Of a stretch of DNA of 64,000 nucleotides, positions 1 to 8,397 are shown piece after piece. The DNA lies in NCBI RefSeq assembly GCF_002487355.1, contig NZ_NTMG01000085.1:62001-126000 (forward strand), in the 5' to 3' direction. Position 1 is the first letter of the stretch. Each line of letters begins with the position of its first letter. Under the pieces are notes generated by a model. The model ran no database searches and had not been told where the DNA came from. It saw nothing but the letters and a program-made list of their open reading frames with translations. This stretch comes from Candidatus Methanoperedens sp. BLZ2 (GTDB taxonomy: Archaea > Halobacteriota > Methanosarcinia > Methanosarcinales > Methanoperedenaceae). A program made the position numbers and the translations under genes.

Positions 1-2
1 CC

Positions 3-110
3 GGAATGAGAGGAGGCCCTGAATCAGCGCTTGAAGTCCTGAAGAAAAGGTACGCAAGAGGAGAGATAAGCAAGGAAGAATTCGAAGAGAAAAAGAAAGA
101 CCTGATATGA
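3..110 (+). CDS. C-terminal end of a SHOCT-domain protein (partial)
   Basis: The reading frame is open from the window edge to TGA at 108-110. The visible tail contains ALEVLKKRYARGEISKEEFE, which is the SHOCT (short C-terminal) motif found at the end of many small membrane or oligomerising proteins. The rest of the gene lies outside the window, so the function cannot be judged. Confidence 0.7.
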   Translation, partial: GMRGGPESALEVLKKRYARGEISKEEFEEKKKDLI

Positions 111-184
111 AATCGCATTACAGCGCTAATATTTGTCATAAAAAGCGCTCTGCGTTCTTATATGAACAAATAAACAACTAACTG

Positions 185-241
185 AACGAACTGATACGAA
201 CTCACGCAATCGGAGTTCGTACGTGTTCGTATTAGTTCGTT
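185..241. repeat. Inverted repeat of gttcgt units (hairpin copy 1)
   Basis: The left arm starts aacgaactgatacgaact and the right arm ends gttcgtattagttcgtt, so the arms are near-perfect complements around a short loop. Similar structures occur at 11779-11847 and 25444-25490. It could be a transcription terminator for the upstream gene or a dispersed hairpin element. Confidence 0.6.
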
Positions 242-333
242 GTTTTTCTTTATATTTTTACATTGTCATACATGAACCCTTTTCATTGCAGAATTTGTGT
301 TTTAAATCTCACAAATATATCAATTTTTCAATG

Positions 334-401
334 CCCCATAGCCTGCCACTGGGTACGTCCGGTGTGACGCGCGGGAATCAACAGATATAATGAGCGCCGA
401 G
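334..401 (+). repeat. GC-rich direct repeat A, copy 1
   Basis: This is the leftmost and most diverged copy of an ~85-bp element recognisable by ccccatagcc, tacgtccg, gtgacgcgc-ggaatc and a gcgccgag end. Other copies, all in the same orientation, start at 1114, 1547, 2395, 2828, 3211, 3370, 3807 and 4834. Copies 1 and 2 bracket the first toxin-antitoxin module. The rest of 111-478 is AT-rich with no ORF. Confidence 0.75.
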
Positions 402-478
402 GTTTCAGTCATAAATGAAAAGATTTAAAGACTTCTAAACAAATATAGTATTAAATATAAATCTGCATACGGTGAAAA

Positions 479-694
479 ATGGTAAATGTTATTTTGAAAC
501 TCCCTGATGATCTAAGCTGGATAATAAATAATAAAGAAGGGTTAAAATGGGTAGAGGCAGCTGTCATAAATAGGCTAACAGATATTAAAATTGGAAATCT
601 GCTTGCCGAAAAAAGCGAGTTGCAGGATGAAGATGTAGACGAAATTGATCATATAACTAAACGCTCTCTCTACAATATGATACGGGCTGAATGA
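479..694 (+). CDS. Putative antitoxin of a PIN-domain toxin-antitoxin pair
   Basis: This 71-residue acidic protein overlaps the next gene, a PIN-domain nuclease, by 4 bp, the usual coupling of VapB and VapC genes. The first half (VILKLPDDLSWIIN) could form a small DNA-binding or strand segment and the acidic second half could wrap the toxin. I do not recognise the family. The role is inferred from size, charge and gene order. Confidence 0.6.
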   Translation: MVNVILKLPDDLSWIINNKEGLKWVEAAVINRLTDIKIGNLLAEKSELQDEDVDEIDHITKRSLYNMIRAE

Positions 695-1053
695 TGAAAT
701 TAGTTTTGGATTCAAATATCATATTTTCTGCCTTAATAAAAAAATCAAAAACAAGAGATATAATCCTGAGCGATTTATTTGAACTTTATGCTCCTGAATA
801 CATTTTCAACGAAATAACAAAGCATAAGGAACTCCTATTAAATAAATCCAAACTGGACAGAGGGGATTTTGATGCCCTTCTTTTGTTATTGCAGAAACAT
901 ATTCACCTTTTATCAAAAGATAAATACAACGAAAAGATGGCTATTGCTGAGGATATTTTAAGGAATATAGATATAACGGACTCGCCGTTCTTAGCTCTTG
1001 CTATGGCTTTGAGTTGCTCAATTTGGAGCAATGATGGGCATTTTAAACAATAA
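691..1053 (+). CDS. PIN-domain toxin, VapC-like, cut short by an in-frame stop
   Basis: The protein begins MMKLVLDSNIIFSALI, the first acidic motif of PIN ribonucleases. A second acidic cluster (YIFNEI) and a late one (DITDSPFLALAM, then SNDGHF) follow. These enzymes cut RNA, often tRNA, when the antitoxin is lost. The ORF stops with TAA at 1051-1053 right after HFKQ. The same frame then continues as DKVLVYTTKDLTIKIS to a second stop at 1102-1104, which is how PIN proteins of this group normally end. A single nonsense change therefore appears to have removed the last 16 residues. Confidence 0.8.
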   Translation: MMKLVLDSNIIFSALIKKSKTRDIILSDLFELYAPEYIFNEITKHKELLLNKSKLDRGDFDALLLLLQKHIHLLSKDKYNEKMAIAEDILRNIDITDSPFLALAMALSCSIWSNDGHFKQ

Positions 1054-1113
1054 GATAAGGTTTTAGTTTATACGACTAAAGATCTGACAATAAAAATCAG
1101 TTAAAATCATTAC

Positions 1114-1546
1114 GCGGCGTGCTCCCCCTGTCCCCATAGCTGCCCTGGGGCTACGTCCGCTGTTACGCGCCGGGAATCAATAGAGTCAGTGCGCGCCGAG
1201 CATATAAAGAAGCCTCAGCTTTGCAAACTTTGCGGTATAAGGAGCCCGTATTATCAATTTTGGAATATTAAACACACGGCGCCGGGTAACTGCTATAAAT
1301 CGAAATTAAAAAACCACAGAGTCCTCAGAGGGCACAGAGTAAAAACCACAACTCTCTGTACTCACCGTGTCCTCCGTGGTTATTCTCCTTACACGGGCGC
1401 AGGATATTTATTAAAATTTAAATATTAATTTCTCGGCGCGATAGGTTCCCGATGCAGCCGACCTGAATAAAAAACAGAGCAAGAGCACATTCGACAGGAT
1501 AACAGGATCAACAGGATTCGAACCACAGCTTTCATGAAATCCCCAA
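1114..1546 (+). repeat. Composite ~430-bp repeat unit, copy 1 (A element plus tail)
   Basis: The unit starts with repeat A (1114-1200). It continues with a block containing gctttgcaaactttgcggt, then a long inverted repeat (aaccacagag... to ...ctccgtggtt, 1312-1381), a cggcgcgataggttcccgat block, and a final acaggatcaacaggattcga block. Near-identical units occur at 2395-2827 and 3370-3806. No convincing coding potential is present; short ORFs inside are repeat by-products. The stretch 1105-1688 is entirely such repeat material. Confidence 0.85.
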
Positions 1547-1631
1547 GCAGCGCACTCCCCATGTCCCCATAGCCGCCCCGGGTTACGTCCGCTGTGATGC
1601 GCCGGGAAGCAAGCGAGTGATGGGCGCCGAG
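1547..1631 (+). repeat. Direct repeat A, copy 3
   Basis: This copy follows directly on the composite unit, so unit and extra A element stand in tandem. Together with the A copy at 2395 it brackets the DUF433/DUF5615 module. It carries the usual ccccatagccgcccc and gttacgtccgctgtga blocks. Confidence 0.8.
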
Positions 1632-1688
1632 ATTTTAGTTAAAATAACGCGCCCAAACCACAGATTTCCAGGAGAAGTATATGTACTT

Positions 1689-2039
1689 TCAGGCGTCCCT
1701 TATCTTAAAAACCTTATCTTTCAAAACAATAAATTTTTTATAGACGTTGGTCGATTTCAACAATGTTTCAAGTAAATGCATCCTTATAGCACTATTTGTG
1801 GTGGAAGTCCTAATCAATATTACTCCGCTTGATGGTTTTTCTAATCTGAAAACAAGTTCACCAAAATCCTTATCGTCGGTAATCAAAACTCTTCCTTCTA
1901 TGTTTGCTTTGTCCAGAACTTCATCATCAGGTGCAGACGGTTTCCAATCACCCACAAAAATAGTATCATATCCTGCAACATTCAATAGATTTGAAAGTCT
2001 CTTGCCTGTGCACTCATCTACCAGAAATTTGACTTTCAA
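1689..2039 (-). CDS. DUF5615 PIN-like putative toxin
   Basis: The protein begins MKVKFLVDECTGKRLSNLL and carries VLITDDKDFGELVF, the typical acidic signatures of DUF5615 (Mut7-C-like PIN-fold) proteins. Its length of 116 residues is normal. The start is TTG and overlaps the TGA of the upstream DUF433 gene (TTGA), so the pair is translationally coupled. DUF433-DUF5615 pairs are predicted TA modules, with this partner as the nuclease-fold toxin. Confidence 0.82.
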   Translation of the reverse strand: MKVKFLVDECTGKRLSNLLNVAGYDTIFVGDWKPSAPDDEVLDKANIEGRVLITDDKDFGELVFRLEKPSSGVILIRTSTTNSAIRMHLLETLLKSTNVYKKFIVLKDKVFKIRDA

Positions 2040-2272
2040 GCAACTTCCACCATCGGTATAATTTGTTCTCCTGCTATGACATGTGAAACATAAATCAATG
2101 CTGCCTTGATATCTTCTTCTGTAATATTCGGATATTCTTCCAGGATATCGCTTATGGTCATCCCATCCGCCAGTCTATTAAGTATGGCATCTACAGGAAT
2201 CCTGGTACCTCTAATAATAGGTTTTCCAACCATTATTTTAGGATTTACTACTATTCTTTCTTCCATATTCAT
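2036..2272 (-). CDS. DUF433 putative antitoxin
   Basis: The sequence IMVGKPIIRGTRIPVDAIL followed by LADGMTISDILEEYPNITEEDIKAAL is the DUF433 signature, a small helix-turn-helix-like fold. I chose the ATG at 2272; an upstream TTG at 2287 would add five residues. Its stop overlaps the start of the DUF5615 gene. Confidence 0.85.
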   Translation of the reverse strand: MNMEERIVVNPKIMVGKPIIRGTRIPVDAILNRLADGMTISDILEEYPNITEEDIKAALIYVSHVIAGEQIIPMVEVA

Positions 2273-2394
2273 AATAGTTGAATTCAAATCTATTATAGTT
2301 TTGTGTGATTATTTTGACATGGTTTGGCTTTAATGCAAGGGGTTTCTCAGATATTTCAATTCTGAAACAATTAAGCTATGATAAAATTACCATG

Positions 2395-2827
2395 CTGCGC
2401 CCTCCCCTTGTCCTCATAGCCGCCCCGTGGTTACGTCCGCTGTGACGCGCGGGAATCGATCCGTTCGGTGCGCGCCGAGTATCTAAAGAAGCTCCAGCTT
2501 TGCAAACTCGCGGTATAAGGAGCCCGTATTTATCACTTTATGAATATTAAACTCACGACGCCGAATAACTGCCATAAATCGAAATTAAAAAACCACAGAG
2601 TCCTCAGAGGGCACAGAGAAAAAACCACAACTCTCTGTACTCACCGTGTCCTCCGTGGTTATTCTCCTTACACGGGCGCAGGGTATTTATTAAAATTTAA
2701 ATCTTAATTTCTTGGCGCGATAGGTTCCCGATGCAGCCGACATGAACCACAACCAGGGCAAGAGCACATTTCGACAGGATAACAGGATCAACAGGATTCG
2801 AACCGCAGCTTTCATGAAATCCCCAAG
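2395..2827 (+). repeat. Composite ~430-bp repeat unit, copy 2
   Basis: This repeats the organisation of 1114-1546: repeat A (2395-2479), the gctttgcaaact block, the aaccacagag...gtggtt inverted repeat (about 2591-2661), the gcgataggttcccgatgcag block and the acaggatcaacaggattcga block. Identity with copy 1 is very high over most of its length. It immediately follows the DUF433 module. Confidence 0.85.
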
Positions 2828-2912
2828 CAGCGCACTCCCCATGTCCCCATAGCCGCCCCGTGGTTACGTCCGATTGTGACGCGCCGGGGGTCAATGAGTC
2901 GATGCGCGCCGG
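2828..2912 (+). repeat. Direct repeat A, copy 5
   Basis: As after composite unit 1, a further A element directly follows composite unit 2. The key blocks are ccccatagccgccccgtgg, ttacgtccga and a cgcgccgggg end. Confidence 0.8.
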
Positions 2913-3297
2913 GGTTTCAGTCAAAATAACGCATCTTGGCAATTTGAAACCGCGGATTAACGCTGATGAACGCAGATGTGAAATCCCATTGCGGCGCGAA
3001 TATTTGGAATAATAAGCACTCACGCTTTGCGTTATTTGCGAACTTTGCGGTGAAAAGCGCTGCATATTTATGCAAATTTTAATATAATTTTTTCGGGCGC
3101 AGACATTTTTCCGATGCAGCCGAGATGAATCAAAACCAGAACAAGAGCTTATTTCGACAGGATGGACAGGATTGACAGGATTCGAACCGCCGCTTTCATG
3201 AAATTCCAAGGGCGGCGCGCTCCCCCTGTCCCCATAGCTGCCCCGGGATTACGTCCGCTGTGACGCGCCGGGAATCAACAGATATGATGAGCGCCGA
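2913..3297 (+). repeat. Variant repeat block ending in direct repeat A, copy 6
   Basis: The first part contains blocks common in dispersed prokaryotic repeats (ccgcggattaacgctgatga, tttgcgaactttgcggtgaa). It ends with the same ttcgacaggat...ggattcgaacc module found at the end of the composite units. Repeat A copy 6 occupies 3211-3297. The next stretch, 3298-3369, is a short spacer resembling the ends of these blocks. No gene is visible. Confidence 0.75.
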
Positions 3298-3369
3298 TGC
3301 TTCCGTTATAATGACACGCTCTGGCAATCATAGATCGCTGATGAACCCAGATATTCATGAAATCCCAAG

Positions 3370-3806
3370 GGCGGCGCGCTCCCCCTGTCCCCATAGCCGC
3401 CCCGGGGCTACGTCCGCTGTGACGCGCGGGAATCGGATCCGTTCGGTGCGCGCCGAGTATCTAAAGAAGCCCCAGCTTTGCAAACTTTGCGGTGTAAGGC
3501 GCCAGTGTTTATCACTTTATGAATATTAAACTCACGACGCCGAATAACTGCTATAAATCGAAATTAAAAAACCACAGAGTTCTCAGAGGGCACAGAGAAA
3601 AAACCACAATTCTCTGTGCTCTCCGTGTCCTCTGTGGTTGATTCTCCTTAGACGGGCGCCGGATATTTATGAGAATATAAATATTAATTTCTCGGCGCAA
3701 TAGGTTCCCGATGCAGTCGATTTGAAAAAAAAACAGAACAAGTGTACATTTCGACAGGATTACAGGATTGACTGGATTCGAACCTCAGCTTTCATGAAAT
3801 CCCAAG
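3370..3806 (+). repeat. Composite ~430-bp repeat unit, copy 3
   Basis: Repeat A (3370-3457) is followed by the same series of blocks as copies 1 and 2, including the inverted repeat aaccacagag...ctctgtggtt at about 3569-3639. All three copies have the same orientation. Confidence 0.85.
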
Positions 3807-3920
3807 GGCGGCGCGCTCCCCATGTCCCCATAGCCGTCCGGGTTACGTCCGCTGTTACGCGCCGAAAATCCAGCAAGAATAAGCGCGCTGGAATTCATCA
3901 GAGTCGATACGCGCCAAGGG
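3807..3920 (+). repeat. Direct repeat A, copy 8, with a small internal insertion
   Basis: The element starts gcggcgcgctccccatgtcc and reaches gttacgtccgctgttacgcg as usual. It then contains about 25 extra bases before the final tacgcgcc. With the copy at 4834 it brackets the third toxin-antitoxin module. Confidence 0.75.
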
Positions 3921-3967
3921 TTTAGTCCAAAATAACCTGCCCAGAATCATAGATTGATATTATTCAA

Positions 3968-4492
3968 TCAGGCTTTTGATTTTTCTGGCTTATACAAGGT
4001 TATGGAATCCACTCGTTCAAAATCGGAATCATTTGTTGCGATATTGTTTATCCCATATTGCATTATTGTGGAAAGATGTATCGCATCTGTAGTCAGCAAG
4101 CCATATCGCGATCCAAGGTCTATTGATTTCGATATAACTCCTGCATCAACGATCAATATCTTCAAACCGCTGTAAGTGAGTTCTGTCAGATAATCACTGT
4201 ATTCTCTTACTGGTTTATAGACCTTTGACGAAAAACTGGATTTTTTCATTTCCTTTTTCAGATTTGGCAGAGTGAATTTTTCAAGGTGCTGCGACGCTTG
4301 CGCTATGAGTATCTTGAATAAGACTTCATCCATCAGGTGAGGAGTGATCACTGCCTTTATCTTATTGGTTTCGACTTTCCTCAGGAAATCAGTGCAGGAG
4401 TCCGCATAAATTGGATCATCCAGCGCATTATATATGAAGATGTTCGCATCAATAAATATGCGTTCATCGCCGACAAAATTGGAGAGAAGCAA
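3968..4492 (-). CDS. PIN-domain toxin (VapC family)
   Basis: The N-terminal motif IFIDANIFIYNALDDP holds the first catalytic aspartate. LLTTDAIHLSTIMQYG and IATNDSDFERV hold the later acidic residues. At 174 residues it is longer than minimal VapC but normal for archaeal PIN proteins of this type. The start is TTG at 4492, directly after the antitoxin stop; the next ATG would remove the first catalytic aspartate. It is predicted to be an RNA-cutting toxin neutralised by the product of 4493-4717. Confidence 0.85.
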   Translation of the reverse strand: MLLSNFVGDERIFIDANIFIYNALDDPIYADSCTDFLRKVETNKIKAVITPHLMDEVLFKILIAQASQHLEKFTLPNLKKEMKKSSFSSKVYKPVREYSDYLTELTYSGLKILIVDAGVISKSIDLGSRYGLLTTDAIHLSTIMQYGINNIATNDSDFERVDSITLYKPEKSKA

Positions 4493-4717
4493 CTATACAC
4501 CTTTAGAAGTATGATACAATTCATCCAGTTTTTCGACGGTCAGAGGCGTTTTCTTAACGATTCCCCGAACCCTATCGGTCATTGACCTGGATTTAATGAT
4601 AATTGTATGGTCTTTCGCAAATACATCCAGATCAGATTCCAATCCGGCTCTTTCTAACAGGCTGTGGTGTATTGTTAAACCCTTTTTGGTTAACTCATAG
4701 CCAATAACATCTTCCAT
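4493..4717 (-). CDS. VapB-type antitoxin, AbrB-like
   Basis: The 74-residue protein has a short swapped-hairpin-like N-terminus (YELTKKGLTIHHSLLERAGL, then DLDVFAKDHTIIIKSR) typical of AbrB/MazE-type DNA-binding antitoxins. The charged C-terminal tail would bind the toxin. It abuts the PIN gene with no gap, so the two form an operon. Confidence 0.75.
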   Translation of the reverse strand: MEDVIGYELTKKGLTIHHSLLERAGLESDLDVFAKDHTIIIKSRSMTDRVRGIVKKTPLTVEKLDELYHTSKGV

Positions 4718-4833
4718 TTCAAATCACTGTTATATTATAAGCATTGGAGGGTATAATTCTTATGGTAATTAAATAATTTTTACTGGAAATAGGTTTTTAA
4801 TGGTTCAAACCGCCGCTTTCATGAAATCCCAAA

Positions 4834-4920
4834 GGCGGCGCGCCCCCCACGTCCCCATAGCCGCCCCAGGGCTACGTCCTCTGTGACGCGCCTGGAGGTA
4901 ATCGAGTCGATACGCGAAAG
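4834..4920 (+). repeat. Direct repeat A, copy 9
   Basis: This is the rightmost copy, diverged at its 3' end. It is preceded by the aaaccgccgctttcatgaaa block that also precedes copies 5, 6 and 8. The remainder of 4718-5043 is AT-rich with no gene. Confidence 0.75.
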
Positions 4921-5043
4921 TGGGGAATTTTACAACATGTTGTTGACACTCATGATATTTGTTTTTTCCCCTTTATTTAATCAAAAATAAATATAAATAG
5001 CTGTTTTAAACAACAAGATGTATCATTCATATATGAGTCTAAT

Positions 5044-5895
5044 TCAGACCTCATAGTTTGTAATTACAAGTTCTTGAACTTTGTATCTCTTTCCATCAGC
5101 CCTTATTAATCGTACAACTTCAAGTTCGTGAATATAAAAATCATCTTTATATAAATATCTAATATATGGAACATCGGCATTAGAAATCATAATATAACAT
5201 CCCTTTCTATTTAGCATTTTGGCTACGGAAGCTAATTCAGCATGATTTTTTTTATCAAAGCCTTCTTTTGTATAATGTGTGAAATAAGATGTTCCGTTTA
5301 ATGGAGGATATGGGGGATCAAAATAGATGAAATCTCCTTCTTTCGCATCCTTAACTGCTTCTTTATAATTCTTATGAATTATTTTTGCTTTAGATAATAT
5401 ATTTGACAAATTTAATAAATCATCTTTTGTAGGTAGTGAAGGGGGCTCTTTGTATCCATATGGGACATTGTAAAAACCTTCTTTATTAACCCTCCAAATT
5501 CCATTGAAACTCGTTTTATTTAAATAAATAAAAAGAGCAGCTTTTGTGATTGATGGATTAGAAACATTATATTTTTCTCTCATTTTATAATAATAATCTT
5601 TACAATTGTTCGATAGATGTTGTTTAAGATACCTTGCAATTAAATCCGGGCGTTTTTTAATAGCTTTATAACATTCTATTAGATCTTTGTTATTATCTGA
5701 TAAAGTTGCTTTCGAAGTGTTCATACGAAAAAATAAACTTCCAGCTCCTAAGAAGGGCTCATAATACCTGTTACCATTTGTAAAACTTTGGGGTAGATGT
5801 TCTTCTAAAAAATTAGCTGTCCGAATCTTTCCGCCTGCCCAGCGTAGAAACGGTTTAGTCTTTTGACGACTTGATTCCGCATCAATTTCTTCCAA
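5044..5895 (-). CDS. DNA adenine methylase, Dam/M.DpnII class
   Basis: The protein is predicted to transfer a methyl group from S-adenosylmethionine to adenine N6. The SAM motif FLRWAGGK lies at residues 16-23, PFLGAGSLFF follows, and the catalytic motif DPPY is at 193-196, giving the standard D12-class layout. At 283 residues it is full length for the family. The start is TTG one base after the stop of the upstream DGQHR gene, so the two are one operon. A methylase partnered with a nuclease-containing protein suggests host-DNA protection in a defence system. A solitary regulatory methylase is the alternative. Confidence 0.9.
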   Translation of the reverse strand: MEEIDAESSRQKTKPFLRWAGGKIRTANFLEEHLPQSFTNGNRYYEPFLGAGSLFFRMNTSKATLSDNNKDLIECYKAIKKRPDLIARYLKQHLSNNCKDYYYKMREKYNVSNPSITKAALFIYLNKTSFNGIWRVNKEGFYNVPYGYKEPPSLPTKDDLLNLSNILSKAKIIHKNYKEAVKDAKEGDFIYFDPPYPPLNGTSYFTHYTKEGFDKKNHAELASVAKMLNRKGCYIMISNADVPYIRYLYKDDFYIHELEVVRLIRADGKRYKVQELVITNYEV

Positions 5896-5896
5896 A

Positions 5897-8221
5897 TTAT
5901 TCTACACCCTTTTTCAACCTTGGTATCAATTCGTCATATACACTTGTTAAGTAATCAAGTTGTGAATTACTTATGCCCCCTCTAGGTGGGTGCGCAACAA
6001 TTTTTCTGATTTCATTTAATTCTACTAACCACGCCAATTTTTTCTTTTTGCCATCATTTTGTTTTGCATTAATTGTAAAAATTTCTCCGAATAAATCTAA
6101 ATTGTGGGAGATAATCTCTTGCCAATCTATTAGATCTACGAACTTCTCAGGATGACGATATTCACCTGCATTTTGCGCTCTTTGCATAGATGGCACTCTT
6201 ATTTTTTCAGGGACCCCTTTATGCCACCATTGTTCTATATCTTTGCCAAATTCATCTTTTAAGCGAAAAGTGACATGGTTCATAATCTCTGTTTCAATAT
6301 TAGAAATCATTTCATAAGCACGGGGATTATTTAAATTGCTTTTACTTTGGATCCACTGTTGAAGACCTTGAGGTTCAAAGTTCTTATGAACTTTATTTAT
6401 TTCTCCCATCAATTCAAATGTACATGCTCTAAAGCCTGCTTCTCCATAATTGCTACGAAAATCTTGAATGATTTTTGGGGATGCAGTACCTAAATATTGG
6501 CAAACTGGCTTTTGATATTTCCAGATTTCTTCAATTACTTCAGAGGGCTTCATTTTTTGAATATCCTGATGATCGACATGTTCTATATGATTTAAAACTG
6601 CATAAAGAATACGAAGTAAAGCGATAAGACCACTATTTGTACAAATATAGCCACCCTCTCCACTTCCAACATCCCATTGTTTGCTTAGAGATTCATTAAA
6701 ATTAATATAATTGGAGAGATAGCCGGATATAATCTTTCTTGAATTAACTAGTGTTTTTTCTAAATCATCCACAAACAAAGGCCCGGGAGTGATAACTTTT
6801 GCACTTCTAGAGCCAATGCTGCCTATAAGGTTTCTTTTATAGATCTCTTCAATTAAAGCGGTCGGTGTTATATTCCTTAATTTAGTTTTCCTTCCTTCAA
6901 TATTTATTATCCTATCTCTTAAAGGTGAATCCGAATTTTCATTTAAATCCTTTACTAATCGCGAAGTTAAAGCTTTTAGCTGTTCGCCCGGATTTTCAGA
7001 ATTCCAATGGATTGTTGCCCAAAGATCACTAAGTAGATTTTTTGAAACTTTAACTTGTTCACCATTAATATCGATAAATAGTTTTGCTTGAATATTGGGC
7101 TCTAGATTTTCAAATGCTAATACAGGCAGGGTAGCCGTCTTTGCTTCTTCTAAATTAGAATACGCAAATAATCTATGTTGTCCATCAATAATCCAAGCTG
7201 TCTTGTATTTGTTGGGTATATAAAGAGTCCCAAGTATTGCATTTTTTCCAGCCATTTCAGAGGCAGGTTCAAATCTTAAAGGTCTATCTGTTTGAATATT
7301 TATTACGATATTTGTAGGAAAGATCCCCTCTTTTTTTCTAATGTAATCAGCTATTTTTTCTAATCGGTTCTTTTTTGCCATCCTTTGATAGGTTCTGAGG
7401 GACTCTTCATTTGATTTACCCCTGTGAGCTATATAAGCAATTTTTAATAATTTTTCCGGTTCAATCACAAAAGAATAAAAATCGGTCTTAGCCATCTTAC
7501 CCTTAATTGCAGGGATGGGTTCAATCAGATCAGGAATATCTCTACCCGGAAACATATCTGATAGAAATTGATATTTTGATGAACGACCAAAATGGTTTGA
7601 AAGGTCTAAATAATATTCAATCATTGACTCGTCCATCACTCTGATATTTGCTGAATTTGCACGTTCTTGGTCATTTTCACTTATATCAATATTTTTAAGT
7701 GCAAGAATCCATACTAATTTGAATTTATTCTCATATCCTAGATTCTTATAATGTGAGAAAATTGATAATTCTAAATCGTGGCGTATACCTGCTATCTGAT
7801 CAATATCTTTATCTAAAGATCGCTTAGTGTGAGGTTTTTCCGCAGATTTACATTCAATAATACAAATACATTGTTCATCCCTTGCGAATACATCAATTTG
7901 TTTAGTAAGAGTCGATCCTTTTCTTGATATAGAAAAATCATGATCCTTATTCATTTCATCGAATCCCATTTTATAAAAAATACACCATACTTCATCTTCA
8001 AACCCTACAGGGATATCTTTTAATTTTCTTAATCTAAGAGATTTCTTGCTGCCGCGTCCGATTTTTGCCCACCCTTCATCTAAGAACGGCTGAATGTCCT
8101 GTGGAACAATTGTTTTATAGATATATTTAACATTATTCTTTTTAAAAGCTTGAATTAAATCTTTTCCTGAAACAAGTCCATCTAAATTTATCGTCTCATT
8201 ATTCACCTCATTTTTTTTCAA
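5897..8221 (-). CDS. DGQHR-domain protein with N-terminal PD-(D/E)XK-like nuclease region
   Basis: This 774-residue protein has a putative nuclease core near the N-terminus: D110 in QIDVFA and E123-x-K125 in IIECKS, spaced as in PD-(D/E)XK endonucleases. The motif DGQHR sits at residues 346-350, followed by VLAFENLEPNIQAKLFIDIN, the hallmark of the DGQHR domain known from DndB-related proteins of phosphorothioate systems. The C-terminal part ends ELNEIRKIVAHPPRGG, resembling a HEPN-like helical domain with an R-x(4)-H arrangement. No other dnd gene is visible. Its operon partner is an adenine methylase, so I infer a restriction-type role. The exact function is unknown. Confidence 0.75.
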   Translation of the reverse strand: MKKNEVNNETINLDGLVSGKDLIQAFKKNNVKYIYKTIVPQDIQPFLDEGWAKIGRGSKKSLRLRKLKDIPVGFEDEVWCIFYKMGFDEMNKDHDFSISRKGSTLTKQIDVFARDEQCICIIECKSAEKPHTKRSLDKDIDQIAGIRHDLELSIFSHYKNLGYENKFKLVWILALKNIDISENDQERANSANIRVMDESMIEYYLDLSNHFGRSSKYQFLSDMFPGRDIPDLIEPIPAIKGKMAKTDFYSFVIEPEKLLKIAYIAHRGKSNEESLRTYQRMAKKNRLEKIADYIRKKEGIFPTNIVINIQTDRPLRFEPASEMAGKNAILGTLYIPNKYKTAWIIDGQHRLFAYSNLEEAKTATLPVLAFENLEPNIQAKLFIDINGEQVKVSKNLLSDLWATIHWNSENPGEQLKALTSRLVKDLNENSDSPLRDRIINIEGRKTKLRNITPTALIEEIYKRNLIGSIGSRSAKVITPGPLFVDDLEKTLVNSRKIISGYLSNYINFNESLSKQWDVGSGEGGYICTNSGLIALLRILYAVLNHIEHVDHQDIQKMKPSEVIEEIWKYQKPVCQYLGTASPKIIQDFRSNYGEAGFRACTFELMGEINKVHKNFEPQGLQQWIQSKSNLNNPRAYEMISNIETEIMNHVTFRLKDEFGKDIEQWWHKGVPEKIRVPSMQRAQNAGEYRHPEKFVDLIDWQEIISHNLDLFGEIFTINAKQNDGKKKKLAWLVELNEIRKIVAHPPRGGISNSQLDYLTSVYDELIPRLKKGVE

Positions 8222-8397
8222 TTTAACTCACCTTCTCTAATACCTAATTTTTGGGATTTGTATTTTTTTAGTACCGAGATACTAATAAGCATAATTATTA
8301 TATATTTCTGTTGTATCACAATATTTTTTAATATATTTTGGTTGTTAATATCAAAAAGTAGTTATTTGGGGAAATAAATATAAAGCTCCGCCCCAAC

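Noticed and set aside
1747-2061. A 104-codon ORF on the plus strand
   Set aside because: It is the antisense of the DUF5615 gene, which has clear family motifs on the minus strand.
1189-3925. Several ORFs of 67-170 codons within 1189-1428, 2697-3209, 3260-3529 and 3722-3925
   Set aside because: They lie wholly inside the repeat blocks, contain repeat-derived wording shared among copies in shifted frames, and match no protein pattern.
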